Source: Azorinus chamasolen (taxonomy: Eukaryota; Mollusca; Bivalvia; Cardiida; Solecurtidae). From it: a stretch of 64,000 nt of DNA. The position numbers were made by a program, and so were the translations under genes. Below, piece by piece: positions 52,705 through 64,000 of this stretch. The stretch lies in assembly GCA_963576725.1 (NCBI GenBank), contig OY755240.1, positions 13,942,378-14,006,377 of the forward strand. Direction: 5' to 3'. The notes under the pieces were generated by a model, which worked only from the letters and a program-made list of their open reading frames with translations, searched no databases and had not been told where the DNA came from. How positions within the stretch are numbered: the stretch's first letter is position 1; each line of letters opens with the position of its first letter.

Positions 52705-54330
52705 GTATTTTAAATTTTGATTAGAATTATTAGATTATTCAACGTCATGCGTAATGTAACATTATTTTGATCTCGACAAAATTAAAGATGGGTCACATCA
52801 CATGTACTATTCTGTAATGTACGGTAACGTGTTACATGTTATTTTCGTCGTTAAAAAGATCGATTTTGTTTTGGTTTGTTTACATTTTTTGACAATAGTT
52901 TCGCTACACATGTTCACTTTTGCAATTTTTATTATTAGCATTTAGCGACATAAATGGTTCAAACTATAGACCCAAGTGAAGTCGCTCATAGTGCTGTCAC
53001 GATTATCTCCCATCTATTAATAATTAGGGGAATTCCCGCTAGGTAGAGCTCGTCCAATAGGGTTTTCCGTGAAAGTTTGAGTCGCAATCCATTTTATAAG
53101 GATTTCGGCATAGCCGAAACCCTAAAAATGACAGGTCACTCCTAATTGCTAGTAACTGTCAACGAAACACATGAAACAATTTATTTTCTGTTTTATACAG
53201 GAGTTATCTTTCGCTATTTCGAACATAATGATGTCCATAGATTTCGGACTACTTTCTGAACCAACGACAGATGTATATGTAATGTAACCGAGTGCAAGAG
53301 AGTGAATTGCAGAAAGACCGAGTATATTGCACCGTAAAACGGTGACACCAATGAGTTCGTTTCACGAAAATCACACGCTCCTCAAAAGATTTCCGCCCAA
53401 TATTTACAGAATGTCTATTTTTTTATTAAATTTTAAAAAAAACCCCAGCTGCATGTTAGGACTTAATTTTAGTTTTAAATTTGATTAATTAAATTTAAGT
53501 ACGTTATTGTATAACATGCGAAAAAATGGATCACAATGGGGCCATAATTTGAAATACATGTATCTTAATGCCGTGTTATTAGAATTCGACCTTCCTTAGT
53601 GCCACGTATGGCTTTTTAAACTCTAGATTTGTTGCAATTTAAGCATAACATATGAAAAGGATACTATTGTTTTCTAAGATTTAATAATGACTGATCCGTC
53701 AATAATCAACTACAATCATTTAATATATAAAAACGTGCTTATTATAGATCAACTCTACACTTTAAACTATTTTGGTCTTTGATTCATTTCTTAATTTCAC
53801 AGTAATGAAAAGCTTTAGACAAATTTATTATTTAGTTGTTTTAAGTATACAATAATTATTATTTCATTGTTTGATAGGGTGTCTGTAGTAATTCCAAAAG
53901 TAATATGCTGAACTAAACCTTTGAATGATTGCATGATTATATTAAAATGATGCCAATCAGTGTATATTTTCTTGTAAATATATTTCATTTGTCTTCATTT
54001 ATGTTTACACTGTTTCAATAGAAGACATGTATCTTTACTGAAAGGGTTAGTGCAGCACATAAGTATCATGTTCACTCATATTCTAGGCATTTTTGTTTCA
54101 CAATAGGTTTAAACAAAACCAGTATGATTGTTCTTTATAATGGCACCCTTTGATGTTTACACCAATGCTTTTCTTGTAAATGTTTAGAATGTGTTTCATG
54201 TACACAACCACGAGTAAGTTTGAAAGTGTATAATATTTTCATACGCAAATACTTCAGACCCTATTAATCAACTTCTATGTATGTTCTGGATCTACCGTGT
54301 TTGCAAATGCATGAAACCCCCGTTTACATT
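52705..54330. other. No gene recognised (possible intron)
   Basis: AT-rich, repeat-poor sequence. A small hairpin, ATTTCGGCATAGCCGAAACC, lies at about 53102-53121. If 52677 is a real exon this would be its first intron. Confidence 0.4.
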
Positions 54331-54334
54331 AAGG

Positions 54335-54700
54335 AGATGGTTAAACCTAGTTGCCGCCATATGTGAATGCCTTTGCAAACGGTTTGAATCAATATGAGCT
54401 GCAGAATAACATGATACAAACTGATTGACAACCGGGTGGGTCTGCGTGTAGTCATTTATAACACGATGTAAGCGAAGTTTGTTTGGCGGACGGGCGTACT
54501 TATTCTTTAGGGTACATAAGGCTAATTATCAATATTAAAATAAATAACTTAGCTCCCATTTAATTGGACTAGAAAGTTAATTCAAAACAAGTCCGATATT
54601 TCTAGCATTCCGTAACTTTTATCAAGTTATCCGCGGTCTGCAAACAGCTTGGATCCAGATGAGATTCAGAGTAACTCGGCGTCTTCTTAGCGCTCACGCT
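54335..54700. repeat. Decayed palindromic MITEs
   Basis: A half core CTTTGCAAACGGTTTGAATC lies near 54372 and a worn core TGGATCCAGATGAGATTCAG / GTAACTCGGCGTCTTCTTAG near 54649-54690. Confidence 0.5.
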
Positions 54701-54839
54701 CTTTGACACTCGGTCAACAGATTCTCAAAAGCTTGTGCGGATAGGAAATACATGTAGTCACAACTGCACCAAATAAGGTCATTCATTTGTTCACTGCGCA
54801 GAAATGATTTATAGCTATTACCAAATTTGCTACTTCTAA

Positions 54840-55045
54840 CACAGTGTACCCTCTCTACTACGAGCATTCAAATAAAGTCTTAGTAAGGGTCTTTTACGAC
54901 ATATGACAGCTTAATACAGAACAAAGGTAATACAGAAAGCTCCAATAAGAAGCTTTATGTATTACTTTTGTTCTGTTTTAAGCTACCACCTGCATTTAAA
55001 TACACTATTGTGTATTGATTTATTGGCCGTTTTAGTGAAGTAGTG
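54840..55045. repeat. TA/CAGT-family palindromic MITE
   Basis: The central palindrome is ACAGAACAAAGGTAATACAG AAAGCTCC and its complement. The ends ACAGTGTACCCTCTCTACTA and TTAGTGAAGTAGTGTAACTG TA are diverged. Confidence 0.65.
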
Positions 55046-55829
55046 TAACTGTAGTCACTCCATAGGGAATACTTATCGCACAATATATTATTCTATTGTG
55101 AACAGGTATGCTTTGGAAGTCACGGCAATGAACCCAGGTGAAAACAATATTCCATTTCCATTTGGCCTGGTTTGCTTGAAAAGGGACTGTGCTGTATAAA
55201 AGGTCGTACTTGTCAATGGGACTATGGGATTTGTATTTCACATTGAAACGCACGTTTGGGATAGCAGCTAGATTGCCAGGAATTGTTGTATGGGTGCTTG
55301 CACAATTGTACAATAAAGATGGACGTCATGCAGAAATAATATATGGGTATTCTTTGTATTCTCAGCATATCTTTCAGCACTTGACATTTTTTTAAATTAT
55401 CCGTTGATAAGAGCGAGTTGTCTGATCAGATCATAGTCTATTGTGTCTGCGCTTGGAATAATTAAAATCTTATTTTACAGCTTTGTGCCATTGCAAATTA
55501 TTTCTTGTGCACCCATTATACATAAACCATCTCAATGATATACATAGAACCATTAGTTCTTGAAAGCATATTCATAGAATAAACGGTTAACTTTAAAAAG
55601 GTTTCGTTGCTCTGCATTCTGTGACCGAATCAATGATCCATTAATGGCACCGTGCTTAGTTTTTTTAAAATGTCTGTATACATTTTATTTCCCAAAGGTA
55701 CCTGTATTGTTCTGTACAATTGCCAGTCAGTCATTGTTGACACTTGCTTACTCAAGGGTATCGTGGATGAACCATTTATATGCGGTAACCATAACTAAAC
55801 CCTTCATGTGCTAAGCTCGACTTTGAACG
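55046..55829. other. No gene recognised
   Basis: Opposed short ORFs at 55032-55313 (minus) and 55189-55395 (plus) show no domain. A worn GATCAGA arm lies near 55423. Confidence 0.35.
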
Positions 55830-55990
55830 AATCTGCAAACAACTTGGATCTAGATGAGACGCCGAGTAACTCGGCGTCTCATCTGGATCCAAGCTGTTTG
55901 ACACTTAGTGAATAGTTGTTCAAGCATTTTAATGTATATTTGTAGCGGACGGAGCAGACATCATTTTACAGCAGGATAAGGGTTACTAAT
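55830..55990. repeat. Palindromic MITE core, GATGAGACGCCGAG type
   Basis: GGATCTAGATGAGACGCCGA GTAACTCGGCGTCTCATCTG GATCC is a near-perfect palindrome at 55846-55890, with the right flank ending AAGGGTTA. Confidence 0.75.
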
Positions 55991-56009
55991 ATATTCCTTC
56001 AATACTAAC

Positions 56010-56455
56010 CCTTACGACGCTGAATTTGAAATGGACTATTCCAAAATTCAAGCAGGTCAAGCTTATAGCGAATATTTGATTTTTCTAAAAAAAAAGTTGT
56101 AACATGACAAACAGTGCAGACCCTGGTGAGAGGGATCCTAACCCTCTCATATTGGTATACACTGTTTGCAAAAGACATTAATGACTCATGTCCCTCACAG
56201 TAAGGGCTAATAATCAAAGGGTTTGGTGACAGTGTGTTTAAACAGCACACACTGCTTTCAGACTCAACATAAATAAGCCGAATAACTCACCAACCGCTTT
56301 GATCCAAAGTCTGTAACATTTAATATGAGTTTTATATTAAGCATAGGCAACCATTTTTAAGGTAAATGTGACTTGACTCGCATTTTCAAACAACTTGGAT
56401 CCAGATGAGATTGAGAATAAGTTGGCGTCTCATCTAAATCCAATTTGTTTTCCCC
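56010..56455. repeat. Two worn palindromic MITEs
   Basis: 56105-56165 carries GCAGACCCTGGTGAGAGGGA / CCCTCTCATATTGGTATACA. 56392-56450 carries ACTTGGATCCAGATGAGATT / GGCGTCTCATCTAAATCCAA. Confidence 0.55.
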
Positions 56456-56639
56456 TCGGGAATTTTGTTCTCAAAAGTCTAAACCAACTGGATAATTATT
56501 TAAAATGATCGCAGGGAAAGTCTGAGTTGACATAATGTTTTAACATGAGAAGGGATGCCATTAGTTTGAAAAGTTCAGTGTTTGTGTTGGATTTATGAAA
56601 TGACAGCTTTTGATTGTAAGTGCAGTTGTTTTATATGAC

Positions 56640-56833
56640 TAAAGTAGAATCCATCTAAACCGGAATTCTTGTTAGTTATATGCAGATGGCTGCTTAATAC
56701 AGGGTGACATCATGCAGAAAACTCCTAGACAACTTTCACTCTCCACCCGTCACCCCGCATTAAGATGAAACCTGTCTCATAGACCGATATCTATACTAAA
56801 TTTAAATTCCGGTTTAGAGGATGTTTACTGTAT
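56640..56833. repeat. TA/CAGT-family MITE, worn
   Basis: AGTAGAATCCATCTAAACCG opens and GGTTTAGAGGATGTTTACTG TA closes the element, with a CGGAATTC / AAATTCCGG inner pair. Its central palindrome is partly deleted. Same subfamily as 40205-40384. Confidence 0.6.
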
Positions 56834-56839
56834 ATGGTA

Positions 56840-58250
56840 AAGAGTCACATATTTTGAAAGTGTGTACTTCTTGCTAGGATATTGTGTTATGGATATTTTC
56901 GAGTAAGTTCCTATGACATTTTGCCGTGGCTTTGTTTTTAGGATATGTTCTTGTAAGCTCCTATGGTATTTTGTAAGGGATGTATTTTGGTAAGCATGCA
57001 CCCATGACATTATGTTATGACATAGTTTTAGGAATATTTTCTCATAATCTCCTATGATTTTGTGTGTGAGATATATTTTGGTAAGCACCTATCACATCGT
57101 GTTATGGGAAAATTCTAATAATCCCATATGGTATTGTTTAACCCTCGTTCTGTCCTATGTTTCTTGCAAATTCCAATACCTACTGGATATTCATAGACAA
57201 AATAGTTATAATGAGATATGGAAGGTGGAAAATTGTAGCCATGTTAGAAAGAAGAGGCATAGATTTTTCAAAATACATTAAAAAACAGAGCAGACCTTGA
57301 TCAGATGGCTCCTATAGAAGCCGTCTGATCTGGGACTACTATGTTTGCAAATACATTAAAACACGTGAAATAAAGGGTTAAGGGATATTTTCTGGCAAGA
57401 ATTATGGGACGTTTCTGGTAATCTCCTATGATATTACTTAAGGGATATTTTCTGGTTAGCTTCTACGACATTGTGTAAGTGATATGTGTTGGTGTGCTGC
57501 CATGACGAGGATATTCTGTGGTAAACATTAGTTATACTGTGCAAGGGGTTTGCTTTGATAAACTCCTATGGTAATGTGCTAAGGACAATTTCTGGTAAGC
57601 ATCTATGACACTGACACAGGGATATCTTCTGGGTAAACTTCTATAACACTGTGTTAGGATTTTCTGGTAAAGTTCAATAACAATGATTTTGGTGTTGTTC
57701 TTTTCTGGTAAGATTTTATTACACAGTGTTAGTTTGTTACTGAAACCTTTTATAACACTGTCATAGTGTGTTTTCTTGTAAGCCCTTATAACATGTTGCT
57801 ATGAATATTGTATGGTAAGCTTATATAACACTGTATTAGGGAGATTTGTCTGGTAAGCTCATATAACAATGTATTATGGAGATTGTCTGGTAAGCTCATA
57901 CAACACTGTACTTGGGATACTGTCTGATTAGCTCATACAACACTGTGTTTGGAATATTGTCTGGTACTCTCATATAACACTGTGTTTGGAATATTGTCTG
58001 GTACTATCATATAACACTGTGTTTGGAATATTATCTTGTACGCTCATATAACACTGTGCTAGGACTAGGAGTATTGTCTGGTACCCTCATATAACAATGT
58101 ACTGGGGATAATGTATGGCTAGCTCATATACCATTGTAGTATTGGTCTTGTTTGGTAAGCTCCCATGATGCTGCATTAGGAATATTGTCTGGTAAGCTCA
58201 TATAACACTGTATTTGGGACACTGTCTGGTTAGCTCATATATATAAGAAA
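56840..58250. repeat. 37-bp degenerate minisatellite, about 30 copies
   Basis: The unit is TGGTAAGCTCATATAACACT GTGTTAGGGATATTGTC. Copies are looser on the left and tighter from 57780 to 58240. The array is interrupted at 57135-57382 by a MITE. Confidence 0.85.
57135..57382. repeat. GATCAGAC-type MITE inserted in the minisatellite
   Basis: It opens TTTAACCCTCGTTCTGTCC and closes AATAAAGGGTTAAG. The hairpin AGACCTTGATCAGATGGCTC / AGCCGTCTGATCTGGGACTA lies near the right end. Array units flank it on both sides. Confidence 0.8.
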
Positions 58251-58261
58251 CAGTACAGCCC

Positions 58262-58400
58262 CTGGGAGCCTTATTATTATTTTACCATATTTATATAGCA
58301 CTCTTTTTGCACTGGATATGTGCGTTCAAAAGCGCTTCACATGGATGAAATCACTTATCGGAACGAACCACATGATTATCTATCCAGACAATGAAGGATA
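58262..58400. repeat. Dispersed short repeat (GCGCTTCACA type)
   Basis: TTATTATTATTTTACCATAT TTATATAGCACTCT ... AAAAGCGCTTCACATGG resembles a widespread animal repeat tail with TTTATATAGCGC and AAGCGCTTTACA motifs. It may be the 3' end of the adjoining LINE on the minus strand or a SINE. Confidence 0.5.
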
Positions 58401-58409
58401 TACAATAGA

Positions 58410-61370
58410 TATACTCGCGATAAAGCTTATTGTTGACAGGAAATGCCCTTGGGATTAAAGGACATGTATAAATGTGAGTCATCGGCATAGAAATGGTGGT
58501 TAAGCCCATGGTTTCTGCATATTGAGCCGACAGGTTTTGTGTACTACTCAGGGAGCCAGTAGTGCCTACCGTGCACTCCCCCTAGACTTTTTTTCATGGG
58601 TACCAAAATGTTCAGAAAAGTGTCCTGAATCAGAATCGCGAATGTACTCAAACTTAAATTCTTTTAGGCTATGTGTATTTTAACCGTTTCCATGGCAACC
58701 CCCCAGTTTTCGTAATGATGACCCATACCTACAAATTCGCCCATATCACAGCCAGTTTTTGTCCTAAAACTATAAAATTGGTGCCAAATGGAAGATAAGA
58801 CATTGTGCTTTTATTTCCAACTGTTTTTTTTAAATTACCTTATTTGCATACTCATTAATATTAATGAGAACATTAAAAATAGTAAAAAAGTATATAAATA
58901 ACGTAAAACTTTAAAAATTTTATCCTACAAATATCAGAAAATAACTTCAAATGCAGTTTAACATGATGACAAAATCCTAAGGAAACAAAATATCCAATTT
59001 GAGGACCATAGCATTAATTTTAAGCACCATTTTTACCGTTTCCATGGCAACACCCTAGTTTTCGTAATGATGGTACGTACCTGCAAAATTGTCCATATCA
59101 CAACCAGTTTTTGTCCAAAACCTATAAAACTGGTACCAAATTGGAGGTAGGACATAGTGCTTTTATTTCCAGTTTGTTTGTTTAAATTGCCTTATTTACA
59201 TACTCATGAATATTAATGAGAACATCAAAAATAGTAAAAACAATATAGAAAAAACATAAATAATGTAAACTATTCACTTTTTATCCTACAAATATCAGAA
59301 AACAATTCAAATGCAGTTTAACCTGATGACACAATCCTCAGAAAACAAAATATCAAATTTGAGGACCAAAAATTTAACTCTAAGTAACTTTTTAAATGTT
59401 TCCATAGTAACCATTCATTTCAAAATACTCAGAAAGCTAATCATCTTAATTGATACCCAAACAATGAACTGTAAGTAAGATTGTAACGGTTTCCATGGTA
59501 ACCGATCCTTACACAAATTTTGGAAATTTGACATCCAACTGTAATACTCCGCTAGATCTCGGTTATTTTTGATGAATCATGAAATCAATTGTTACAAACA
59601 TAGATATGAGGCATTGCTTTAATAGTAAATAAATCTTTTCTAATATAAACTAATTTGCATATGTATGTATGGTGATCCCATAGGCTGTTTACGCAGTCAG
59701 CTATTAAAAACTGGAAATCCCTGGGGTGGGACCAATTTTGACCCTAGGGGCATAATTTATATAACTTTTGTAGAAGTCCTGAAGTTGAAGCTATGTGCCA
59801 AATATGAAAGCTGAGGACCTTCTAGTTTTAGAGGAAATGATGTTCAAAGTTTTCACTATATGTTTCTATTGAAAACTGAAAACCCCTGGGGCAGGGCCAA
59901 TTTTGACCCCAGGGGTATAATTTATATAACTTTTGTAGAGGACCTACATATGATGCTATGTGCCAAAGATGAAAGCTGAGACCCCTGTAGATTCAGAGGA
60001 GAAGAACTTTAAAGGTTCAAATTGTTGACGACGAACGACACACGACGCACGCCGACGGACGACGGACATCAGGCGATCACAAAAGCTCACCCTGAGCACT
60101 TTGTGCTCTGGTGAGCTAAAAACAAACTGGAAATAAAAGCACTATGTCCTACCTCCAATTTGGTACCAGTTTTATAGGTTTTGGACAAAAACTGGTTGTG
60201 ATATGGACAATTTTGCAGGTACGTACCATCATTACGAAAACTAGGGTGTTGCCATGGAAACGGTAAAAATGGTGCTTAAAATTAATGCTATGGTCCTCAA
60301 ATTGGATATTTTGTTTCCTGGGGGTTTCGTCATCATGTTAAACTGCATTTGAAGTTATTTTCTGATATTTGTAGGATAAAGTTTTTAAAGTTTTGCGTTA
60401 TTTATATACTTTTTTTTACTATTTTTAATGTTCTCATTAATATTAATGAGTATGCAAATAAGGTAATTAAAAAAAATAAAAGCACAATGTCTTATCTTCC
60501 ATTTGGCACCAATTTTATAGTTTTAGGACAAAAACTGGCTGTGATATGGGCGAATTTGTAGGTATGGGTCATCATTACGAAAACTGGGGGGTTGCCATGG
60601 AAACGGTTAAAATACACATAGCCTAAAAGAATTTAAGTTTGAGTACATTCGCGATTCTGATTCAGGACACTTTTCTGAACATTTTGGTACCCATGAAAAA
60701 AAGTCTAGGGGGGTGCACGGTAGGCACTACTGGCTCCCTGAGTATACATGATGTAGTGCTTTGGTCCTAAGACAAATCCCTGTGGCACGCTATATTTCAT
60801 GTTAACTGGGATGGACAGTTCTCCATCTACTAAGAATATTTGTTAGCGGTTATTCAGGTAGGAGGTTATCCACTCAAGGGGTTTTCCAATGATTCTGAAG
60901 TCTCTTTTTCAATGCGTTTTAGCAGAGTTTCATGATCGATAGTGTCAAATGCAGCCGATAAATCAAGCATGACCAGAACTGTAATTTCGTTTTTATCTAG
61001 GGATTGAAGGATGTCGTTTTGAACTTTCAGGAGAGTAGCCTCTGTTGGGATGCTTTCGGTATGCCGACTGATGGTGCCCATGTAGTTCCTTTGAGGTCAA
61101 GTTGGACTCAATGCGTTTGTCGACCACTTTTTCTAACACTTTGGAGACAAATGGCAAATTCGATACAGGCCTATAATTCCTAAGTTCTTTTGAATCGAGA
61201 TCCGGTTTCTTCAAACGAGGTCTGACATGTGACACCTTAAAACATTTCGGAACGTAGGTAGTGTCTAAAAAGGAGTTTACAATTTTTGTCAGAATCGGTA
61301 GAAGTTAGTCAAGTCATGACTTTAACAGCCATGTAGGTATCGGATCCAGTTCACAGGACTTGCACGTGGA
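58410..61370 (-). pseudogene. LINE reverse transcriptase relic, split by a 2.2-kb insertion
   Basis: Minus strand. It opens with CELDPIPTWLLKS, then VRPRLKKPDLDSKELRNYRP VSNLPFVSKVLEKVV, HGHHQSAYRKH and a frameshift. TEATLLKVQNDILQSLDKNE, ITVLVMLDLSAAFDTIDH (RT motif A) and LEWITSYLNNR follow, then a stop, then SIPVNMKYSVPQGFVLGPK (motif B) to YIMYT at 60745. The frame continues across the insertion at 58544 with KPVGSICRNHGLNHHFYADD, whose YADD is the catalytic motif C, then SHLYMSFNP, and decays. This is a non-LTR element of a jockey/CR1-like group. Several stops and frameshifts make it inactive. Confidence 0.85.
58547..60742. mobile_element. 2.2-kb long-TIR non-autonomous element
   Basis: The element has inverted arms of about 620-640 bp, left 58547-59182 and right 60125-60742. 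The termini CTCAGGGAGCCAGTAGTGCC ... GGCACTACTGGCTCCCTGAG are exact inverts. A TA lies on each side (58545-58546 and 60743-60744). Removing the element and one TA rejoins the flanking LINE reading frame. Each arm contains tandem ~354-bp subunits with CCGTTTCCATGGCAACxCCC. The loop contains two ~165-bp repeats (CCTGGGGTGGGACCAATTTT type) and ends GACGGACGACGGAC ... TGGTGAGCTA. No transposase ORF is seen. TA target duplication points to Tc1/mariner-type mobilisation. Confidence 0.85.
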
Positions 61371-61792
61371 TACTGTAGCTGTAACAAAACAATCTAAAGC
61401 GTTCGTTGCACGTTGCATTTCCGTGATAACTGGCGCACTGGATACAGTGCCTGATGCAGTAGGTGATTCTGTTGGTTCTTCTTATTATTATTGCCTCAAA
61501 GTGACCTGCCGATCAGCCTATAATAGTGTAACCAATTTTGGCTGACTGGTAGGTCGCTATAATGCAATTAGGCCCGAAGTGTGCTGTACTAGTTCTTATA
61601 TTATACCACACCTCTTTTTTTATATTATACCACACGTATTTTAGCAGTTCTGTGTCCTTACATGATTACCTCCCTTTAATATATATTCTACCTTTTTTAG
61701 TCGTATTAAGGTATTTCCATCAATGGCCGTTTGTTTACTTTCTTTCAATATGACCTTCATATTAAAAATTGATAAAATCTATATTTTAAACA
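61371..61792. other. No gene recognised
   Basis: Contains a local duplication, TATATTATACCACAC, near 61597 and 61620, and otherwise AT-rich sequence. Confidence 0.4.
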
Positions 61793-62110
61793 TTTTTTCA
61801 TCAATTATTTTAATACAGTTATTAAGTAAAGGTCCTAGTGTAGTTCATAAATGTTAAACAAAGTTTTTTAAGAATTAAATAAAACTTTAATTTTTACCTG
61901 AAAATATGCAAAAAAGAGGTGTCATATAACTCACTTTTCCAGATTTTTTTAAAAAATATCAAAAGTTTCCTTCTAAATATCTTCTTTAGTCCTGTTGGTG
62001 TATCAATAAGTCCTTATTATATGATAAATGTTCCAATTTCACTTTTTCCCAGCACCATATTTTTCAATCATAGCAAATCATACGAGGGACATTCAGTATG
62101 TAATGCAACT
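61793..62110 (+). repeat. Left arm of a long inverted repeat
   Basis: It matches the reverse complement of 63686-64000 along its length, with substitutions and small indels. It contains AAGGTCCTAGTGTAGTTCAT, AAAAAAGAGGTGTCATATAA and CATACGAGGGACATTCAGTA. The PLE at 62113-63448 lies in the loop. Confidence 0.8.
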
Positions 62111-62112
62111 GA

Positions 62113-63448
62113 TGGTAGCTTAAAACCTGATACACAGACAGATATTGTTAATGCTTTTAATAAAACTTCAAGGTATTTAGACGATATTTTGAATTTAGAT
62201 AATCCTTATTTTGATACTATGATTTCTTCAATTTACCCAATAGAACTATCTTTAAACAAAGCTAATCAATCTGACATTAATGCTTCATTTTTAGATTTGA
62301 ATCTTTCAATTACAAATGATAAAGTTTCGTTCAAAGTATACGATAAAAGAGAAGATTTTAATTTTAAAATTGTTAATTATCCTTTTCTAGATGGAGATGT
62401 GCCACGTTCTACATCTTATGGGGTTTATATTTCTCAACGTATTAGGTTTGCCCGAGCCTGTTCTTTGCTTGAAGATTTTAACAGTCGTAATTTAGTTATA
62501 ACTGATAAACTTCTTAAGCAAGGTTACAGATATCACAAACTTCGGAAAACTTTTTCTAAATTTTATTATCGAAATTTACCTCTCATTAGTAAATATAATT
62601 GCAATCTACGGACGTTACTGCGACAAGGCATTTCTCAACCAGAATTTTATGGGGATGTTATCTACAAACTTAGGAAAATTCGGGGTCATATCCATTTTCA
62701 TGATTTGTTTATAAAACGCATTAAAACATTTAAAAAGAAAGGTTATGATCCTATTATATTGCAACGCACTGCATGTTTGGTTATCGACCCTTTTACAGTC
62801 GGAGCTACGCTTCCCTCTTTGCTTGCGCGATGACAGGCCGAGGGTAGTACTCTATGATGGTATACTCTTAAACTTGGATACACGATGAGCTTACCAGACT
62901 CATGTATTACTTTTTCCCTGTCGTGCCCTTAACGGCTTACCTGCAGGTGCTCTGACTTCAGCAAAGTCATTGAGTACATATTTGACGGATTGTCACAGTT
63001 ATTATGCTATGTGTTACATGTTGTCCTGTGTTCACCGTCATCTATGTTGTGGGTAAGTCCAGCGGGGATACCTTTATTTACAATATTTGTAAAGCTAGGG
63101 TGACTTTGAGAGAAGTGTGAGGTTAGGACGTCCGTAAACCGGTTTAAACCCCCAGTGGTGTTTTTGCTACTGACCGTGCCAAGGCGGTACTCTCTTTGTC
63201 ACCCTTCCTTTTGTTTGCCTTACGTCTTTGTGCTTGTGATTTTGTTCATGTGTGGAACGTTTGTCTCTGGTTCTTGTGTGTCTTTTGGTGTTTTCTGTGT
63301 TCATTTCGCGTTTGTGTGTGTGTGTGCGTTTGGGTGTGTGGTTGTGTGTGTGTGTGTGTGTGTGTGTGTCATGCTGTCTATCGGTGTTTTGGTGGTGGTT
63401 GCGTCTTGTATGTGGCTTTGCCTGCTCGACTTTACTACTTTTCCATTT
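62113..63448 (+). mobile_element. Penelope-like element: RT C-terminal half plus complete 3' UTR
   Basis: It starts at SLKPDTQTDIVNAFNKTSRY LDDILNLDNPYF, just before RT motif C (YLDD). It runs open through SFLDLNLSITNDKV, FLDGDVPRSTSYGVYISQ, KLLKQGYRYHKLRKTFSKFY, FYGDVIYKLRKIRGH and CLVIDPFTVGA to a stop at 62831-62833. The intact 3' UTR follows: CTCTATGATGGTATACTC, GTCCAGCGGGGATACC, AAACCGGTTTAAACCCC, a (TG)n tract and CTACTTTTCCATTT. This is the cleanest RT C-terminal frame in the window. It lacks the GIY-YIG, the linker and RT motifs A-B. The first ~65 codons of the open frame come from the inverted-repeat arm and are not element protein. Confidence 0.85.
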
Positions 63449-63685
63449 ATTTAAGAAACAAACAAATGGATTCCGAATTTTAACGCTTTCTTGAGATCGT
63501 TTTCCAACCAAACCGCAGTGCATACGAGTAGAGCTGTTCAATGTACATGTACACTTTTAGCAGTATTTATGTAACCGACCTACACATATTTGGTATCAGT
63601 GTAAAGGGTAGATAGTGAATTGAACGTGTATATAAAGGGATTAGCGGCCACGTGCAATGCAAGGAAAACCGAGCGCTAGTTTCAT

Positions 63686-64000
63686 TACATACTGAATAGC
63701 CCTCGTATGTTTGCTATGATTGAAATATAGTGGTGTTGGGGAAAAATTAATTTGGAACATTAATCATATAATAAGGACTTATTAATACATCAGCAGGACT
63801 AAAGAAGATATTTGGAATGATTCTTTTGAAAGAATTTGTTTTAAAAAAATCTGGAAAAGTGAGTTATATGACACCTCTTTTTTGCATATTTTCAGGTAAA
63901 AATCAATGTTTTTATTTAACTCTTAAAAAGTGTTGTTTAACATTTATGAACTACACTAGGACATTTACTTAATAATTGTATTAAAATAATTGCTGAAAAA
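63686..64000 (-). repeat. Right arm of a long inverted repeat (runs off the window)
   Basis: Reverse complement of 61793-62110. The similarity reaches the last base, so the repeat probably continues beyond 64000. Confidence 0.8.

Noticed and set aside
61919..62110. N-terminal ~65 residues of the open frame leading into the PLE RT at 62113
   Set aside because: This part lies in the arm of a long inverted repeat (its complement is at 63686-64000) and is absent from other RT copies, so it is read-through, not element protein.

Overview
The window looks like nuclear DNA of a lophotrochozoan animal, most likely a marine bivalve mollusc. This is inferred from the mixture rather than from a species-specific match. 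It holds an HSPA12-type Hsp70 C-terminal exon with a clear splice acceptor, an intronless class A GPCR with an NFxLY motif in TM7, a cysteine-rich receptor-ectodomain relic, many Penelope-like retroelement (PLE) copies, non-LTR retrotransposon relics, palindromic MITEs and AT-rich minisatellites. There are no operons, ribosome binding sites or other prokaryotic signals. Most of the window is repeat-derived.

Layout. 1-6.3 kb: broken PLE copies in both orientations, plus a perfect foldback at 376-555. 6.75-7.84 kb: the last exon of an HSPA12-like gene. 7.84-10.4 kb: no recognisable gene. 10.47-15.74 kb: nested PLE copies, head-to-head and one inside another, including a 5' half whose GIY-YIG endonuclease lies upstream of the reverse transcriptase (RT). 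15.9-17.9 kb: a ~150-bp satellite interrupted by a tandem cassette made only of PLE ends. 19-24 kb: tandem repeats and MITEs. 24.33-25.43 kb: the GPCR. 25.8-29 kb: palindromic MITEs. 29.0-30.3 kb: a 44-copy, 30-bp minisatellite. 31-34.8 kb: nested repeats and small tandem arrays. 35.3-39.7 kb: a related minisatellite field with one island of possible coding sequence. 41.4-42.1 kb: receptor-ectodomain pseudogene (minus strand). 46.75-52.26 kb: a three-exon minus-strand gene of unknown function (158 aa), sharing a 0.4-kb presumptive divergent promoter with a possible plus-strand first exon. 56.8-58.3 kb: a 37-bp tandem array. 58.4-61.4 kb: a LINE relic split by a 2.2-kb long-TIR element. 61.8-64 kb: a PLE copy in the loop of a long inverted repeat.

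Few host genes are visible and they do not form an obvious pathway: a stress-chaperone family member, a neuropeptide-type receptor, a receptor relic and an unknown small protein. The coherent story is the mobile DNA. The PLE pieces together cover a whole element: 5' end, N-terminal GIY-YIG, PADKA linker, RT, and a conserved 3' UTR module that also occurs alone. Two large MITE groups are recognisable: one with TTAA-flanked CCCTTT-type ends (piggyBac-like) and one with TA-flanked CAGTAAAACC-type ends (pogo/Tc1-mariner-like). All assignments come from reading the sequence; no database search was run.
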